NCBI GenBank assembly: GCA_016718035.1
Contig: JADKEK010000012.1
Location: forward strand, 51,591 to 115,590
DNA from: Bacteroidota bacterium
Lineage (GTDB): Bacteria; Bacteroidota; Bacteroidia; Chitinophagales; BACL12
Reading direction: 5' to 3'
Length of the DNA: 64,000 nucleotides
Numbering within the stretch: the stretch's first letter is position 1; every line of letters begins with the position of its first letter. Shown here piece by piece: positions 8,574-18,100 of the stretch. The position numbers were made by a program, and so were the translations under genes. A model generated the notes under the pieces. The model was not told the DNA's origin, searched no databases, and worked only from the letters and a program-made list of their open reading frames with translations.

Positions 8574-10009
8574 TGAAATTCAATTCCAATAAAATAACCA
8601 TTTTTACTATTGCAGCTGTAATGGTGTTATTTATTGGTATATCATTTTTTGCCTGCGAAAATTTTGTTCCTAATAATGCAGCAACTGCTTTAGTTAATCA
8701 ACCTAATGAAGCATTATCTGGTGGTGCTACAACTGTTTTTGATCAATCGGTAAATGCATTTGCTTTGCCGGTTCCAACATTATCGTCGCAAGATGAATTA
8801 TTATTTTTTGTCGGCAATTCTTTTTTTAATCAAAACTGGGTGCAAGCGCCTTCCAGCACCACAGCCCGCGATGGATTAGGCCCTTATTTTAATGCAAAAT
8901 CATGTTCTGGATGTCATTTTAAAGATGGCAGGGGACAACCACCTGCTAGTATTGGACAATTATCTGAAGGATTTTTATTGCGATTGAGTGTGCCGGGAAC
9001 TGATAAAAATGGCGGACCTGTCGGCGATAAAAATTACGGACTTCAATTTCAGGATCATGCCATCGATGGATTATTAGCTGAAGGCATATTTCAATTGCAA
9101 TGGGAAGAAATTTCCGGCAATTATCCTGATGGTACAACTTATCATTTACGTAAACCCATTATTATTTTCGATAAACTTAATTATGGTGAAATGAGTAGCG
9201 ATATTTTGATTTCACCGAGAGTTGCTCCACAAATGATTGGACTAGGATTATTGGAAGCCATTGATGAAAAAACAATTTTGGCATTGGTGGATGAACAAGA
9301 TAAAAATCAAGATGGTATTAGCGGTCGTGCAAATTATGTTTGGAATCACATTACACAACAACAACAAATCGGCCGCTTCGGATGGAAAGCAAATGAACCA
9401 ACAATTTTACAACAAATATCAGGTGCTTTTAATGGTGATATAGGTATTCGCACACAATATTTTAAAGACCAGCATATTCTTCCAACACAAAAAAAAGCAG
9501 CAACATTTCCGAATGGTGGAGAAACAGAAATTGATAACGACGATTTAGAAAAATTACATTTGTATTCAGCTACTTTAGCTGTACCTGCAAGAAGAGATAT
9601 CACAGACAAAAATGTTATAGCCGGTAAAAATATTTTTATGGCATTAAATTGTAATGCATGCCATGTAGATAAAATGGTAACAGGAACACATCCTAAATTT
9701 AATGTCTTGTCTAATCAAACCATTCAGCCATTTACCGATTTATTATTACACGATATGGGTCCGGGTTTAGCCGACAATCGTCCTGATTTTTTAGCAAGCG
9801 GAACGGAATGGCGCACACCACCACTTTGGGGAATAGGATTATTTAAAACGGTAAATAAACATACCTTCTATTTACATGACGGTCGTGCAAGAAATTTAGA
9901 AGAAGCCATTTTATGGCACGACGGTGAAGCAGCCAATGCTAAAAACGGCTTTATGCAATTAAAAGAATCGGAACGCAAACAATTACTCCAATTCTTGCAG
10001 TCACTTTAA
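8573..10009 (+). CDS. Di-haem oxidoreductase (DUF1111-type thiol oxidoreductase family)
   Basis: A 478-residue exported protein; the N-terminus has a hydrophobic stretch ending in FACENF, suggesting a lipoprotein. Two c-type haem motifs are visible: CSGCH at about residue 108 with KDGRGQPP after it, and CNACH at about residue 361. The pattern (GPGLADNRPDF, EWRTPPLWGIGL, HDGRARNLEEAILWHDGEA) is that of the bacterial di-haem oxidoreductases often found beside imelysins in iron- or copper-related loci. Location is periplasm or outer membrane. Its ATG overlaps the TAA of the imelysin gene. Confidence 0.85.
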   Translation: MKFNSNKITIFTIAAVMVLFIGISFFACENFVPNNAATALVNQPNEALSGGATTVFDQSVNAFALPVPTLSSQDELLFFVGNSFFNQNWVQAPSSTTARDGLGPYFNAKSCSGCHFKDGRGQPPASIGQLSEGFLLRLSVPGTDKNGGPVGDKNYGLQFQDHAIDGLLAEGIFQLQWEEISGNYPDGTTYHLRKPIIIFDKLNYGEMSSDILISPRVAPQMIGLGLLEAIDEKTILALVDEQDKNQDGISGRANYVWNHITQQQQIGRFGWKANEPTILQQISGAFNGDIGIRTQYFKDQHILPTQKKAATFPNGGETEIDNDDLEKLHLYSATLAVPARRDITDKNVIAGKNIFMALNCNACHVDKMVTGTHPKFNVLSNQTIQPFTDLLLHDMGPGLADNRPDFLASGTEWRTPPLWGIGLFKTVNKHTFYLHDGRARNLEEAILWHDGEAANAKNGFMQLKESERKQLLQFLQSL

Positions 10010-10059
10010 TAAAAACAATATTTATTGCTAATTTGCGTTCTGTTTGTTGACCACAGCCA

Positions 10060-10794
10060 ATGGAATTCTTAACTACACTACTTTTTTATTTTCAGCTTTT
10101 TTTACCGGCTGATGCCGATGTTACCGGCAGCCCTGCAGCTATTAGTAAATTGTCGTCACCTGAATTTTTGGTAGGTAAACATAATTATTACACCGATACA
10201 AATTTTGTAGAAATTCCGGCTCATATGGCCTATAGGACTGAAATGTTTTTATTAGATGAGGTTTATACTGCATATTTTGAAATGTATCAGGCTGCAAAAA
10301 AGGAAGGCGTTAACCTGAAAATTATTTCAGCGTCCAGAACTTTTGAAGAACAAAGGTGGATTTGGGAAGATAAATGGAAGAAAAATAAAGCAACTTATCC
10401 TGCTGATACCAGCCTGGCAAAATTCATTATGCAATACAGCGCAATGCCCGGAACCAGCCGTCACCATTGGGGTACAGAGGTCGACCTCAATAGTACTTCA
10501 GACAGTTATTTCACTACTGCAACAGGCGCAAAAGTGTATAAATGGCTTACCGAACATGCTGCCGAATATGGTTTTTGTCAAACATACGATTCAAAAGGTA
10601 TAAGCCGGCACGAAGGATATAATGAAGAAAAGTGGCATTGGAGTTATTTTCCTATCGCGGATCCGTTGCTGAAAAAATATGAGGAATTGGTCGAATACTC
10701 CCATATTCAGGGCTTTTCAGGCGATAATGCCGCGGCAAAACTCGACGTAATCAACAACTACGTTTTGTCGATAAGTCACGAATGTGAAAAATAG
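10060..10794 (+). CDS. VanY/M15-type D-alanyl-D-alanine carboxypeptidase-like protein
   Basis: 244 residues with an N-terminal hydrophobic segment that may be a signal peptide. The M15B zinc-peptidase pattern is visible: SASRTFEEQRWIWEDKW, then SRHHWGTEVDLN (His and Asp ligands) and EEKWHWSYFP (catalytic Glu and third His). Such enzymes trim peptidoglycan stem peptides in the periplasm. It is 50 bases downstream of the di-haem oxidoreductase gene. Confidence 0.8.
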   Translation: MEFLTTLLFYFQLFLPADADVTGSPAAISKLSSPEFLVGKHNYYTDTNFVEIPAHMAYRTEMFLLDEVYTAYFEMYQAAKKEGVNLKIISASRTFEEQRWIWEDKWKKNKATYPADTSLAKFIMQYSAMPGTSRHHWGTEVDLNSTSDSYFTTATGAKVYKWLTEHAAEYGFCQTYDSKGISRHEGYNEEKWHWSYFPIADPLLKKYEELVEYSHIQGFSGDNAAAKLDVINNYVLSISHECEK

Positions 10795-10806
10795 TTGTCG
10801 AAAAAA

Positions 10807-10834
10807 TTGCGTATCAGATATTTTTGTATCTTTG
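10807..10834 (+). promoter_or_regulatory. Promoter of the RRM protein gene
   Basis: TTG at 10807-10809 and TATCTTTG at 10827-10834 are 17 bases apart, matching the Bacteroidetes sigma-factor consensus. It predicts an untranslated leader of about 100 bases before the ATG at 10942. Confidence 0.65.
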
Positions 10835-10941
10835 ATAAAGAGTTTCGTTAGTTTGTTCATTGCTGCAGTTTTTTTACTCGCCGTTTTTTGGACTTATTCA
10901 TTTGCAACTCCTATCTTTTATTATTAACAAATTAGAAAAAA

Positions 10942-11313
10942 ATGAACATTTACGTTTCAGGATTGAGTTTCAAACTCAATGACGCCGATTTAAGGCAGTT
11001 GTTTGAAGAGTACGGTGAGGTATCTTCAGCTAAAATTATTATGGACAAATTTACAGGCCGTAGCCGTGGATTTGGTTTCGTTGAAATGAACGATGAAGAT
11101 GGCCAAAAAGCTATCGACGCGTTAAACGAAGCTGAAGTAGACGGAAAAGTTATCGGTGTATCAGTTGCTAGACCTCGTGAAGAACGTCCTCGCAATAACT
11201 TCAACCGCGGTGGCGGTGGAGGCGGTGGCTTCAACAAAGGTGGTGGCGGTGGTGGCCGCAATAACGATCGCGATGGCGGTGGTTATGGCAAGAAAAACTT
11301 CAACCGTTGGTAA
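10942..11313 (+). CDS. Glycine-rich RRM RNA-binding protein
   Basis: 123 residues. Residues 1-78 form one RNA recognition motif with RNP2 (MNIYVSGLSF) and RNP1 (SRGFGFVEM); the two aromatic residues of RNP1 are present. The tail from residue 85 is Gly/Arg/Asn-rich (RGG-like with poly-Gly blocks), a common layout in Bacteroidetes and cyanobacterial cold-induced RNA-binding proteins. The gene has a consensus promoter, a long leader and its own terminator, so it is a single-gene unit. The long leader would allow post-transcriptional control as in cold-shock genes, but that is inference. Confidence 0.9.
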   Translation: MNIYVSGLSFKLNDADLRQLFEEYGEVSSAKIIMDKFTGRSRGFGFVEMNDEDGQKAIDALNEAEVDGKVIGVSVARPREERPRNNFNRGGGGGGGFNKGGGGGGRNNDRDGGGYGKKNFNRW

Positions 11314-11335
11314 TTATTAAGTCAAAATAATACAA

Positions 11336-11365
11336 AACCCTGTTCGTTTTCGGACAGGGTTTTTT
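11336..11365 (+). terminator. Terminator of the RRM gene
   Basis: AACCCTGT stem with the loop TCGTTTTCGG region and the matching ACAGGGTT, followed by TTTTTT. Confidence 0.85.
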
Positions 11366-11427
11366 GTTTGTTAAAAAGACGCTTAACTTAGCCTTAATAA
11401 TTATTTAATTTAAGTACACGTCATATC

Positions 11428-13638
11428 ATGCGCTACACACTCACCTTCTTTTTAGTAATAGCTACTGCTTTATCGTTTGCTCAAAGTTTTTATCAGTTAG
11501 AAAATATTGATATTCCCGATGATGGCACATCTATTATGTTTGAAATGAATGTGTCCGGTTTGCCTACAACTATAGATGGTGATTTTGGTTTAGAATCCGT
11601 TTGTTTTAATATCAATCATACCTGGGATAGCGATATCGATGTTTTATTAATTGCTCCTGACGGCAGCTCTTTTGTACTTGTGAGCGGTGTGGGTTGGGCT
11701 GCAGTAAATTTTGAAAATACGTGTTTTAATAGTTTTGCTGATGTTTTTATTTCAGATGGTATTGGCCCCTTTACCGGTGAATGGAAACCTATTGGTGATA
11801 TGGGTGCGGTGAATAACGGACAAAATCCGAATGGCATTTGGAAATTGTATGTATATGATACATGGGCTTTTGCCGACGCAGGATTTATGATAGATTGGTC
11901 AATTACTTTTGGTGATAATCCTGCAATACCTTTTCCATTTTATAGCTCTAATTTGCCTATCGTAAAAATAAATACCTTGGGTGCAATTATGAATGAACCC
12001 AAAACTGAGGCTAATTTTTATATAATCGACGGTGGAATGGGAGCAACCAATATTCCATCCGATACGAATTATGCTTTTGAAGGAAAAATATTAGTTGAAT
12101 TGCAGGGTTTTTCCGGTCCATATTATCCCAAAAAAAATTATGACTTCGATATTGTTGATGATGCTGGTTTAGAATACGATACGGTTTTATTAGGATTGCC
12201 TTCCGAAAACGATTTTATTTTAAAAGCAGAATATTTAGATTATTCATTAATGAAAAATGCCATTACTTATGAAATGTATCGCAAAATGGGACGATATGCT
12301 CCACGAACTAAATATTGTGAGGTAATGGTGAATGGCGAATATAAAGGTGTTTATTCCCTTACGGAAAAAATTAAACGCGATGAAAACAGAGTAGATATTG
12401 CACAATTAAATCCCGAAGATATTTCAGGTGAAGAATTAACCGGTGGATATATTTTTGAAATCAATGAAAATTTTACACCAAACGATTGGGAAAGCGATTA
12501 CCTGCCTATAAATTATGCGTCATGTGGTTTGCCGGTTGCATACAAAATGGTGTATCCGCGTGTTGAAGAAATTCAACCGGAACAACTTGATTATATTGTG
12601 GCATATGTTGACAGTTTTGAAGATGCATTATATGGAGATGAATTTTTAGATGAAGCAAACGGATATCGCAATTTTATTTCGGTAAAATCATTTGTCGATT
12701 TTTTAATCACCAACGAATTTAGTGCGAACTACGATAGTTATGGCAGAAGCACCTTTTTATATAAAGATAAAAATGGTGAAATAAATATCGGACCGGCATG
12801 GGATTACGACCGTGCTTTTGCACCATGGGATGTGAGCGGATGGGTTTGGGAAAATACACATCCGGCATGGCCTTTTCCATTTTGGTGGGATAGATTGCAG
12901 GATGATGAAGAATGGAGAAATGAAGTGTATTGCCGATATAATGATGTACGTCAGCATATTTTAACCGACGAAAATATCACCGCATTTATTGATTCAGTAG
13001 ATGCCTATATTGGTGATGCTGCTGCGCGTAATTTTTTGAAATGGCAAGAACTTGGTGTAGGTGACCCCGAATATTTTGTAACAGAATTGCGCGACTTTAT
13101 TGATGCGCGATTAAATTGGATGGATATTACCTTGGCTGCAGATTTTGTGCCTGCTCCTGATGCCTCATTTACTATAACCGAATTAGGTGCACTTACCTAT
13201 GCCTTTACTCCGGTTACTGTAAATGCTGACTACCTCTGGGATTTTGGTGATGGTATACAATCAACTGAAGAAAACCCAACACATACATTTAGCGGCGCCG
13301 GCGATTATATTGTTTCGCTAACTGTAAATAAATATTATGGCTGCATTGGTAATTCTTATGAAATGTTTCAGGCCAATGTTTCAACTGCTGATATGAGTTT
13401 GGATGGAATTACCATTTTTCCAAATCCCGCTACTGATTTTATTCAAATCGAGTCAAATAAAAATGTAGTAATTAATGAAACAGCATTGTTTACGGTAGAA
13501 GGAAAATATATTGAAACAAATATCACTACTACATCAAACGGTATTGTAATTAATCTAAAAAATGTTGCCGCAGGGACTTATCTATTAAAAATCAAATCCG
13601 GCGAAACATTAATCAATTATCCGTTTATCAAATATTAA
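11428..13638 (+). CDS. Secreted CotH kinase family protein with P-domain, PKD and T9SS sorting domain
   Basis: 736 residues. A signal peptide ends at about residue 18 (LSFAQS). Residues 25-165 look like a proprotein-convertase P-domain (WDSDIDVLLIAPDGSS, NPNGIWKLYVYDTWA). Residues about 175-570 are the CotH-type kinase domain: YAPRTKYCEVMVNGEYKGVY, then EKIKRDENRVDI and the INIGPAWDYDRAF motif carrying the metal-binding Asp. A PKD-like domain (YLWDFGDGIQS, PTHTFSGAGDY) and a Por sorting domain (ITIFPNPATDFIQIES) follow. CotH proteins are atypical kinases known from spore coats; the role of surface-exported Bacteroidetes versions is unknown. Confidence 0.85.
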   Translation: MRYTLTFFLVIATALSFAQSFYQLENIDIPDDGTSIMFEMNVSGLPTTIDGDFGLESVCFNINHTWDSDIDVLLIAPDGSSFVLVSGVGWAAVNFENTCFNSFADVFISDGIGPFTGEWKPIGDMGAVNNGQNPNGIWKLYVYDTWAFADAGFMIDWSITFGDNPAIPFPFYSSNLPIVKINTLGAIMNEPKTEANFYIIDGGMGATNIPSDTNYAFEGKILVELQGFSGPYYPKKNYDFDIVDDAGLEYDTVLLGLPSENDFILKAEYLDYSLMKNAITYEMYRKMGRYAPRTKYCEVMVNGEYKGVYSLTEKIKRDENRVDIAQLNPEDISGEELTGGYIFEINENFTPNDWESDYLPINYASCGLPVAYKMVYPRVEEIQPEQLDYIVAYVDSFEDALYGDEFLDEANGYRNFISVKSFVDFLITNEFSANYDSYGRSTFLYKDKNGEINIGPAWDYDRAFAPWDVSGWVWENTHPAWPFPFWWDRLQDDEEWRNEVYCRYNDVRQHILTDENITAFIDSVDAYIGDAAARNFLKWQELGVGDPEYFVTELRDFIDARLNWMDITLAADFVPAPDASFTITELGALTYAFTPVTVNADYLWDFGDGIQSTEENPTHTFSGAGDYIVSLTVNKYYGCIGNSYEMFQANVSTADMSLDGITIFPNPATDFIQIESNKNVVINETALFTVEGKYIETNITTTSNGIVINLKNVAAGTYLLKIKSGETLINYPFIKY

Positions 13639-13675
13639 AATATCGTATTCAAATTTTAATGGCGAAATAAGCCAT

Positions 13676-14146
13676 TTAGATCGGTTTGTAAACGGTGCCA
13701 ATGTAATCCACAAAATCAGGGGTTAACCCTTGTTGCCGTATGAATAATTGCATTTGAGCTCTGTGATGTATGCTATGATAATTTAATTGTAAAGCCAGGT
13801 CTTTTAGCGGCGATGTATAGGGTTTGTTGCCAACGCCAATCCAAACTACATTTTCCAGTAACTCCACTTCCGATTTTTCTCCCAGTAAATCGAGCCAGGG
13901 TTGCAAACTTTTGTCCCAATATGACGCTAATTCGTCCATCGGATAAACAGGATTCCACCAATCGAGCGCAGATGTTGCAGGATAAATCATAATGCGATCC
14001 ATCCACTTAAACTGACAATTAATCAGGTGACTAAAATGTTTGATACACTCACTCGGATCAGGCATTTGCTGCATCTTTTCGAGTAACATTTTATTGGCTT
14101 TATCGTTAAATAAAAAGGTGTCGGTGAGATATTGGTTGAGTTGCAT
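13676..14146 (-). CDS. DinB family protein
   Basis: 156 residues, helical, with the metal-binding His pattern of DinB/YfiT proteins: an early His in the HFSHLINCQFKW region and the closing YHSIHHRAQMQLFIRQQG motif, followed by PDFVDYIG. These form four-helix bundles and include thiol transferases for bacillithiol or other thiols; the substrate here cannot be told. The gene is convergent with the CotH gene. A bacilliredoxin gene lies 1.1 kb away, which is only circumstantial. Confidence 0.8.
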   Translation of the reverse strand: MQLNQYLTDTFLFNDKANKMLLEKMQQMPDPSECIKHFSHLINCQFKWMDRIMIYPATSALDWWNPVYPMDELASYWDKSLQPWLDLLGEKSEVELLENVVWIGVGNKPYTSPLKDLALQLNYHSIHHRAQMQLFIRQQGLTPDFVDYIGTVYKPI

Positions 14147-14374
14147 AACTGGAAAATTAGAACGAATATATTAAATTTGAATTATAATTAAAATTCTTAA
14201 AATAATAATCTCCCTAATGAAGTATACCAATAAGCTAGTCTTGCTACTTTTCAGGATTTGATATTCCGGATAAGACGCACTTGTTTAATCCTCTTTAAAA
14301 ATTTTCGGCATTAGCTATTTAGGCTCTTTTATCAAATTGGTAAATCTCTCTCATAACTTGCAACTCTAGCCCAA

Positions 14375-14935
14375 TTAAATATTTTGAATAGCAATCCTAC
14401 GTTTTTCTTTTAATTTTTTAAAATGGGTTGGCGTAAGCCCTGTAGCTTTTTTAAATTGTGCAGAAAGGTGTGCCACGCTGCTATAATGCAACATATAAGC
14501 AATTTCCGATAAGGTGTGTTCACCGAAAATGATAAGTTCCTTTATCCGCTCAATTTTAAGTCCAATCATATATTGCTCAATAGTGGTTGCTTCAATTTCG
14601 CTGAAAAAGTTAGCGAGATAGGTATAGCTGTGATTTAACTCACTACTTAATATTGCAGAAAATTTAATTGTAGGTTTATCTTCTGTGTTATATACATAGT
14701 CGATAATTACCTGCCGGATTTTTTCGACTAAAATGCCCTGTTTTTTCTCTAATAATTCTAACCCAACTTTTTTAATTATTTTATTCAATTTCAGTTTGTC
14801 TTCATCCGAAATTTCTTCTTTGGTTTCTATTTCACCTAATTCAACTTTTACGGGCTTGATATCTAATTCTTCAAGTGCCTCTTTTACAACAACCTTGCAA
14901 CTTTCACAAGCCATATTTTTTACGTAAATTTTCAT
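14375..14935 (-). CDS. AraC-type regulator with N-terminal HMA-like metal-binding domain
   Basis: 186 residues. Residues 1-60 look like a heavy-metal-associated domain (KIYVKNMACESCKVVVKEAL with the MxCxxC-type pair). Residues about 80-180 are an AraC/XylS double helix-turn-helix: IERIKELIIFGEHTLSEIAYMLHYSS and the closing HLSAQFKKATGLTPTHFKKL. The layout suggests a transcription regulator that senses copper or a similar ion through the CxxC, which is inference. It has no metal transporter gene beside it in this window. It is flanked by about 230 and 330 bases of non-coding DNA. Confidence 0.8.
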   Translation of the reverse strand: MKIYVKNMACESCKVVVKEALEELDIKPVKVELGEIETKEEISDEDKLKLNKIIKKVGLELLEKKQGILVEKIRQVIIDYVYNTEDKPTIKFSAILSSELNHSYTYLANFFSEIEATTIEQYMIGLKIERIKELIIFGEHTLSEIAYMLHYSSVAHLSAQFKKATGLTPTHFKKLKEKRRIAIQNI

Positions 14936-15268
14936 AACTATAGGTTTTATGATGTAATTTACTAATTAAACGCTAGTGCAACATACTATTGATTGTAAAT
15001 TTTTTAAAAAAGTGTTGCCGCTAACATAAATTGATTTAATTAGAAATGATAAATGAATAACTATTCACTGCTAAAACAGCGTAAGTTAGTTTGATAAATT
15101 AGTTTAAATTGTTGATTGGCTTTTGTATTTACTTGGTTTTGAGCTTGTTGGAATTTTAGTGAAATTATTTATGTATTGTTACGTAAAATAAATTACCCTT
15201 TTTGTTTTGTTTATAAATGACAAAACCCCGTCCGAAGACAGGGTTCTATTATAATATTTAAATAATGT
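14936..15268. other. Intergenic region, AT-rich
   Basis: 333 bases between the HMA-AraC gene and the bacilliredoxin gene. Apart from one hairpin next to the bacilliredoxin stop I see no gene or clear promoter; the divergent signals of the regulator probably lie in 14940-15060. Confidence 0.5.
15224..15245 (-). terminator. Terminator of the bacilliredoxin gene
   Basis: Stem AACCC.GTC (15224-15232) pairs with GAC.GGGTT (15237-15245) around a CGAA loop. Only a short A run lies on its left, so it is a moderate minus-strand terminator. Confidence 0.55.
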
Positions 15269-15697
15269 TTAATTTGCTTCTACACCACAATATTTATTGT
15301 AGGCATTTGCTAAGTCATTGGCAATCATCATAGCATTGCGGCCTTCAATTTGATGACGTTCAATAAAATATACCAATTTGCCACTTTTGAAAAGTGCGAT
15401 ACTAGGCGAACTTGGAGGGTAGGGGAGCGTTAATTTACGTGCTTCTGCAACTGCATCAAGATCAAACCCGGCAAACACTGTCGCTAACTTATCAGGTTTA
15501 TTTTCATTGCTCAGCGAGAGGCGTACTCCCGGACGGGCATTACCTGCTGCACATCCGCAAACAGAGTTGATTACGAGTAATAGAGTACCATCTGTGCCTT
15601 TTATTGTTTCTTGAACCATTTCTGGCGTTGTTAAGTCCTCAAAGCCCACCTTGGTAAGCTCTTCTTTCATTGGTTGTACCAGTTCTTTTGGATACAT
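15269..15697 (-). CDS. BrxA/BrxB family bacilliredoxin
   Basis: 142 residues, the usual length. The active-site block NSVCGCAAGNARPGV carries the CGC motif that replaces CxxC in YphP/YqiW proteins, followed by the TVFAGFDLDAVAEAR and PYPPSSPSIALFKSGKLVYF segments of the thioredoxin-like fold. These cytosolic proteins remove bacillithiol from protein thiols; whether this organism makes bacillithiol cannot be seen here. Single gene on the minus strand. Confidence 0.9.
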   Translation of the reverse strand: MYPKELVQPMKEELTKVGFEDLTTPEMVQETIKGTDGTLLLVINSVCGCAAGNARPGVRLSLSNENKPDKLATVFAGFDLDAVAEARKLTLPYPPSSPSIALFKSGKLVYFIERHQIEGRNAMMIANDLANAYNKYCGVEAN

Positions 15698-15806
15698 AGT
15701 TTGTGCTATTTTAAGTTACAAAGTTAATTGATTGATAGATTTTAACCTATTCTATAAAAATGTCTGTTATTCCATGAACCAACATCAACTATAAATGGTT
15801 CAATCA

Positions 15807-15837
15807 TTGCCAAAGGGAAAGCAATTTTTTACCTTTG
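15807..15837 (+). promoter_or_regulatory. Promoter of ahcY
   Basis: TTG at 15807-15809, 20 bases, then TACCTTTG at 15830-15837. It lies inside the upstream open frame, so translation must start at the ATG at 15876, not at 15795. Confidence 0.75.
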
Positions 15838-15875
15838 CATCTAAGTTCAAATCAGTAATAATTAAAAACAATATA

Positions 15876-17192
15876 ATGAACGTAGCAACAGACAAAAAAC
15901 TCCCATACAAAGTTAAGGACATAACCTTAGCAGCATGGGGTCGCAAAGAAATTAAACTGGCTGAAGCCGAAATGCCGGGGCTTATGAGCCTCCGTGAAGA
16001 ATATGGCAATACAAAGCCACTTAAAGGTGCTCGTATAGCGGGTTGCCTTCACATGACTATCCAGACTGCCGTCCTTATCGAAACACTAAAAGAATTAGGT
16101 GCTGATGTGCAATGGAGTTCATGTAATATCTTCTCTACTCAGGACCATGCTGCTGCTGCTATTGCTGCTGTAGGTATTCCTGTTTATGCATGGAAAGGAG
16201 AAACGTTAGAAGAATACGATTGGTGTATCGAACAAACTTTGTTCTTCGGTGAAAATAATGAGCCTTTAAACATGATTCTTGACGATGGTGGTGACCTTAC
16301 CAACCTGGTTTTAGATAAGTATCCTGAAATGGTAAAACACCTGAAAGGTATTTCTGAAGAAACAACTACCGGTGTTCACAGATTATACGACCGCGTTGTG
16401 AAAGGCACTTTACCTGTTCCTGCCATTAACGTTAACGACTCAGTTACCAAATCGAAATTTGATAATAAATATGGTTGTAAAGAATCATTAGTGGATGCTA
16501 TCCGCCGTGCAACTGATATTATGATGGCCGGAAAAGTGGCTGTTGTTGCCGGTTATGGTGATGTTGGTAAAGGTTCAGCACAATCATTACGTGGTTCAGG
16601 CGCAAGAGTTTTAATTACTGAAATTGACCCAATTTGCGCATTACAAGCAGCAATGGATGGTTATGAAGTGAAAAAAATGGATGACGCTGTTAAAGAAGCG
16701 GATATAATTGTTACTGCAACTGGTAACTGTGATATTATTACAGGACGCCATTTCGAAAATATGAAACACAATGCTATTGTTTGTAACATTGGTCACTTCG
16801 ATGATGAAATTGATGTTGCATGGTTAAACAACAATTTTGGTAATACAAAAGATGAAATCAAACCTCAGGTTGATAAATATACAGTTAATGGCAAAGACAT
16901 TATCTTATTAGCAGAAGGTCGTCTGGTTAACTTAGGTTGTGCAATGGGTCATCCTAGTTTTGTAATGAGTAATTCATTTACTAACCAAACTTTAGCACAA
17001 CTTGAATTATGGTTAAATGGTGGTAATTACGAAAACCAGGTTTATACCTTACCTAAACATTTAGATGAAAAAGTTGCACGTTTACACTTAGGAAAATTGG
17101 GTGTTGAACTCGAAATTTTAAGCGATAAACAAGCTAGTTATATCGGCGTTGAAAAATCTGGCCCATACAAACCGGAATATTACCGCTATTAA
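15876..17192 (+). CDS. ahcY: Adenosylhomocysteinase
   Basis: About 438 residues from the ATG at 15876, chosen because a consensus promoter sits between this ATG and the longer open start at 15795. The enzyme splits S-adenosylhomocysteine to homocysteine and adenosine in the cytosol and keeps methyltransferases free of product inhibition. Seen are the LHMTIQTAVLIETL substrate region, the NAD-binding GYGDVGKGSA loop, CNIGHFDDEID and the C-terminal KSGPYKPEYYRY tail whose Lys and Tyr reach the NAD of the partner subunit. Own promoter and terminator mark a single-gene unit. Confidence 0.97.
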   Translation: MNVATDKKLPYKVKDITLAAWGRKEIKLAEAEMPGLMSLREEYGNTKPLKGARIAGCLHMTIQTAVLIETLKELGADVQWSSCNIFSTQDHAAAAIAAVGIPVYAWKGETLEEYDWCIEQTLFFGENNEPLNMILDDGGDLTNLVLDKYPEMVKHLKGISEETTTGVHRLYDRVVKGTLPVPAINVNDSVTKSKFDNKYGCKESLVDAIRRATDIMMAGKVAVVAGYGDVGKGSAQSLRGSGARVLITEIDPICALQAAMDGYEVKKMDDAVKEADIIVTATGNCDIITGRHFENMKHNAIVCNIGHFDDEIDVAWLNNNFGNTKDEIKPQVDKYTVNGKDIILLAEGRLVNLGCAMGHPSFVMSNSFTNQTLAQLELWLNGGNYENQVYTLPKHLDEKVARLHLGKLGVELEILSDKQASYIGVEKSGPYKPEYYRY

Positions 17193-17211
17193 TTTTTTTA
17201 ATCTTGCTTTC

Positions 17212-17243
17212 AAAAGGGGTGACAGCAATGTTGCTCCTTTTTT
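17212..17243 (+). terminator. Terminator of ahcY
   Basis: AAAAGG with inner AGCAA/TTGCT pairing and CCTTTTTTTT forms a hairpin ending in a T run. Confidence 0.7.
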
Positions 17244-17350
17244 TTATGCCTAATACTGAGATTATTATTGCTAAGAAAAGGCAAATCCACAATATTTGTG
17301 TTGCAGGTTAAAAAGGTTTTGTTTCTTTGTAATTCAATATCAAAACAACA

Positions 17351-18064
17351 ATGACAAAATTATCTGTCAATATCAATAAAATAGCCACACTTCGCAATGC
17401 AAGAGGTGGTAATGTGCCCAACGTGGTGCAGTTTGCAAAAGATTGTGAACGTTTTGGTGCAGATGGAATTACCGTTCATCCTCGCCCGGATGAAAGACAT
17501 ATTACTTTAAAAGATGTGTATGATTTGGCACCCGTTGTAAAAACAGAATTTAATATTGAAGGTTACCCCGATGCCAGATTTATGGAAATAATTCGCTCGG
17601 TTAAACCGGCGCAGGCAACACTGGTGCCCGATCCACCGCATGTTATCACATCCAATACCGGATGGGATGTAACTAAAAATAAACAATTACTCATAGACAT
17701 CGTGCAGGAAATTCAAAGCTATGGTGTACGCGTATCATTATTTTTAAATCCGGAAATACACCAAGTGCACGAAGCAAAATTAACAGGCACTAATCGTATT
17801 GAATTTTATACCGGACCGTTTGCGGAACATTATGCAGAAAATAAAAATATTGCTGTTGCACCTTATGTGAAAGCAGCTAAGGCTGCCTATGATATAGCGT
17901 TGGGAATTAATGCCGGACATGATTTAAGCTTGCAAAACTTACAATTCTTCAAACAGTCATTGATACATTTAGATGAAGTTTCAATTGGCCATGCTATTAT
18001 TAGCGATGCTTTGTATTACGGCATTGAAAATGTGATACAAATGTATAAGCGACTATTACAATAA
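17351..18064 (+). CDS. pdxJ: Pyridoxine 5'-phosphate synthase
   Basis: 237 residues, the normal family length. PdxJ condenses 1-deoxyxylulose 5-phosphate with 3-hydroxy-1-aminoacetone phosphate to make pyridoxine 5'-phosphate. Family marks are LSVNINKIATLRNARGG at the N-terminus, the FGADGITVHPRPDERHI block with the catalytic His and Arg, the VPDPPHVITSNTGWDV region and the C-terminal GHAIISDALYYGIE phosphate-binding loop. Start ATG at 17351. Convergent with the Omp28-like gene over a shared terminator. Confidence 0.95.
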   Translation: MTKLSVNINKIATLRNARGGNVPNVVQFAKDCERFGADGITVHPRPDERHITLKDVYDLAPVVKTEFNIEGYPDARFMEIIRSVKPAQATLVPDPPHVITSNTGWDVTKNKQLLIDIVQEIQSYGVRVSLFLNPEIHQVHEAKLTGTNRIEFYTGPFAEHYAENKNIAVAPYVKAAKAAYDIALGINAGHDLSLQNLQFFKQSLIHLDEVSIGHAIISDALYYGIENVIQMYKRLLQ

Positions 18065-18100
18065 TTATTTGCCGTTAATAAATAATACCCTATTAAACAT

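Noticed and set aside
10950..11261. Minus-strand open frame rich in Pro
   Set aside because: Shadow of the glycine-rich RRM tail; the poly-Gly codons read as poly-Pro on the other strand.
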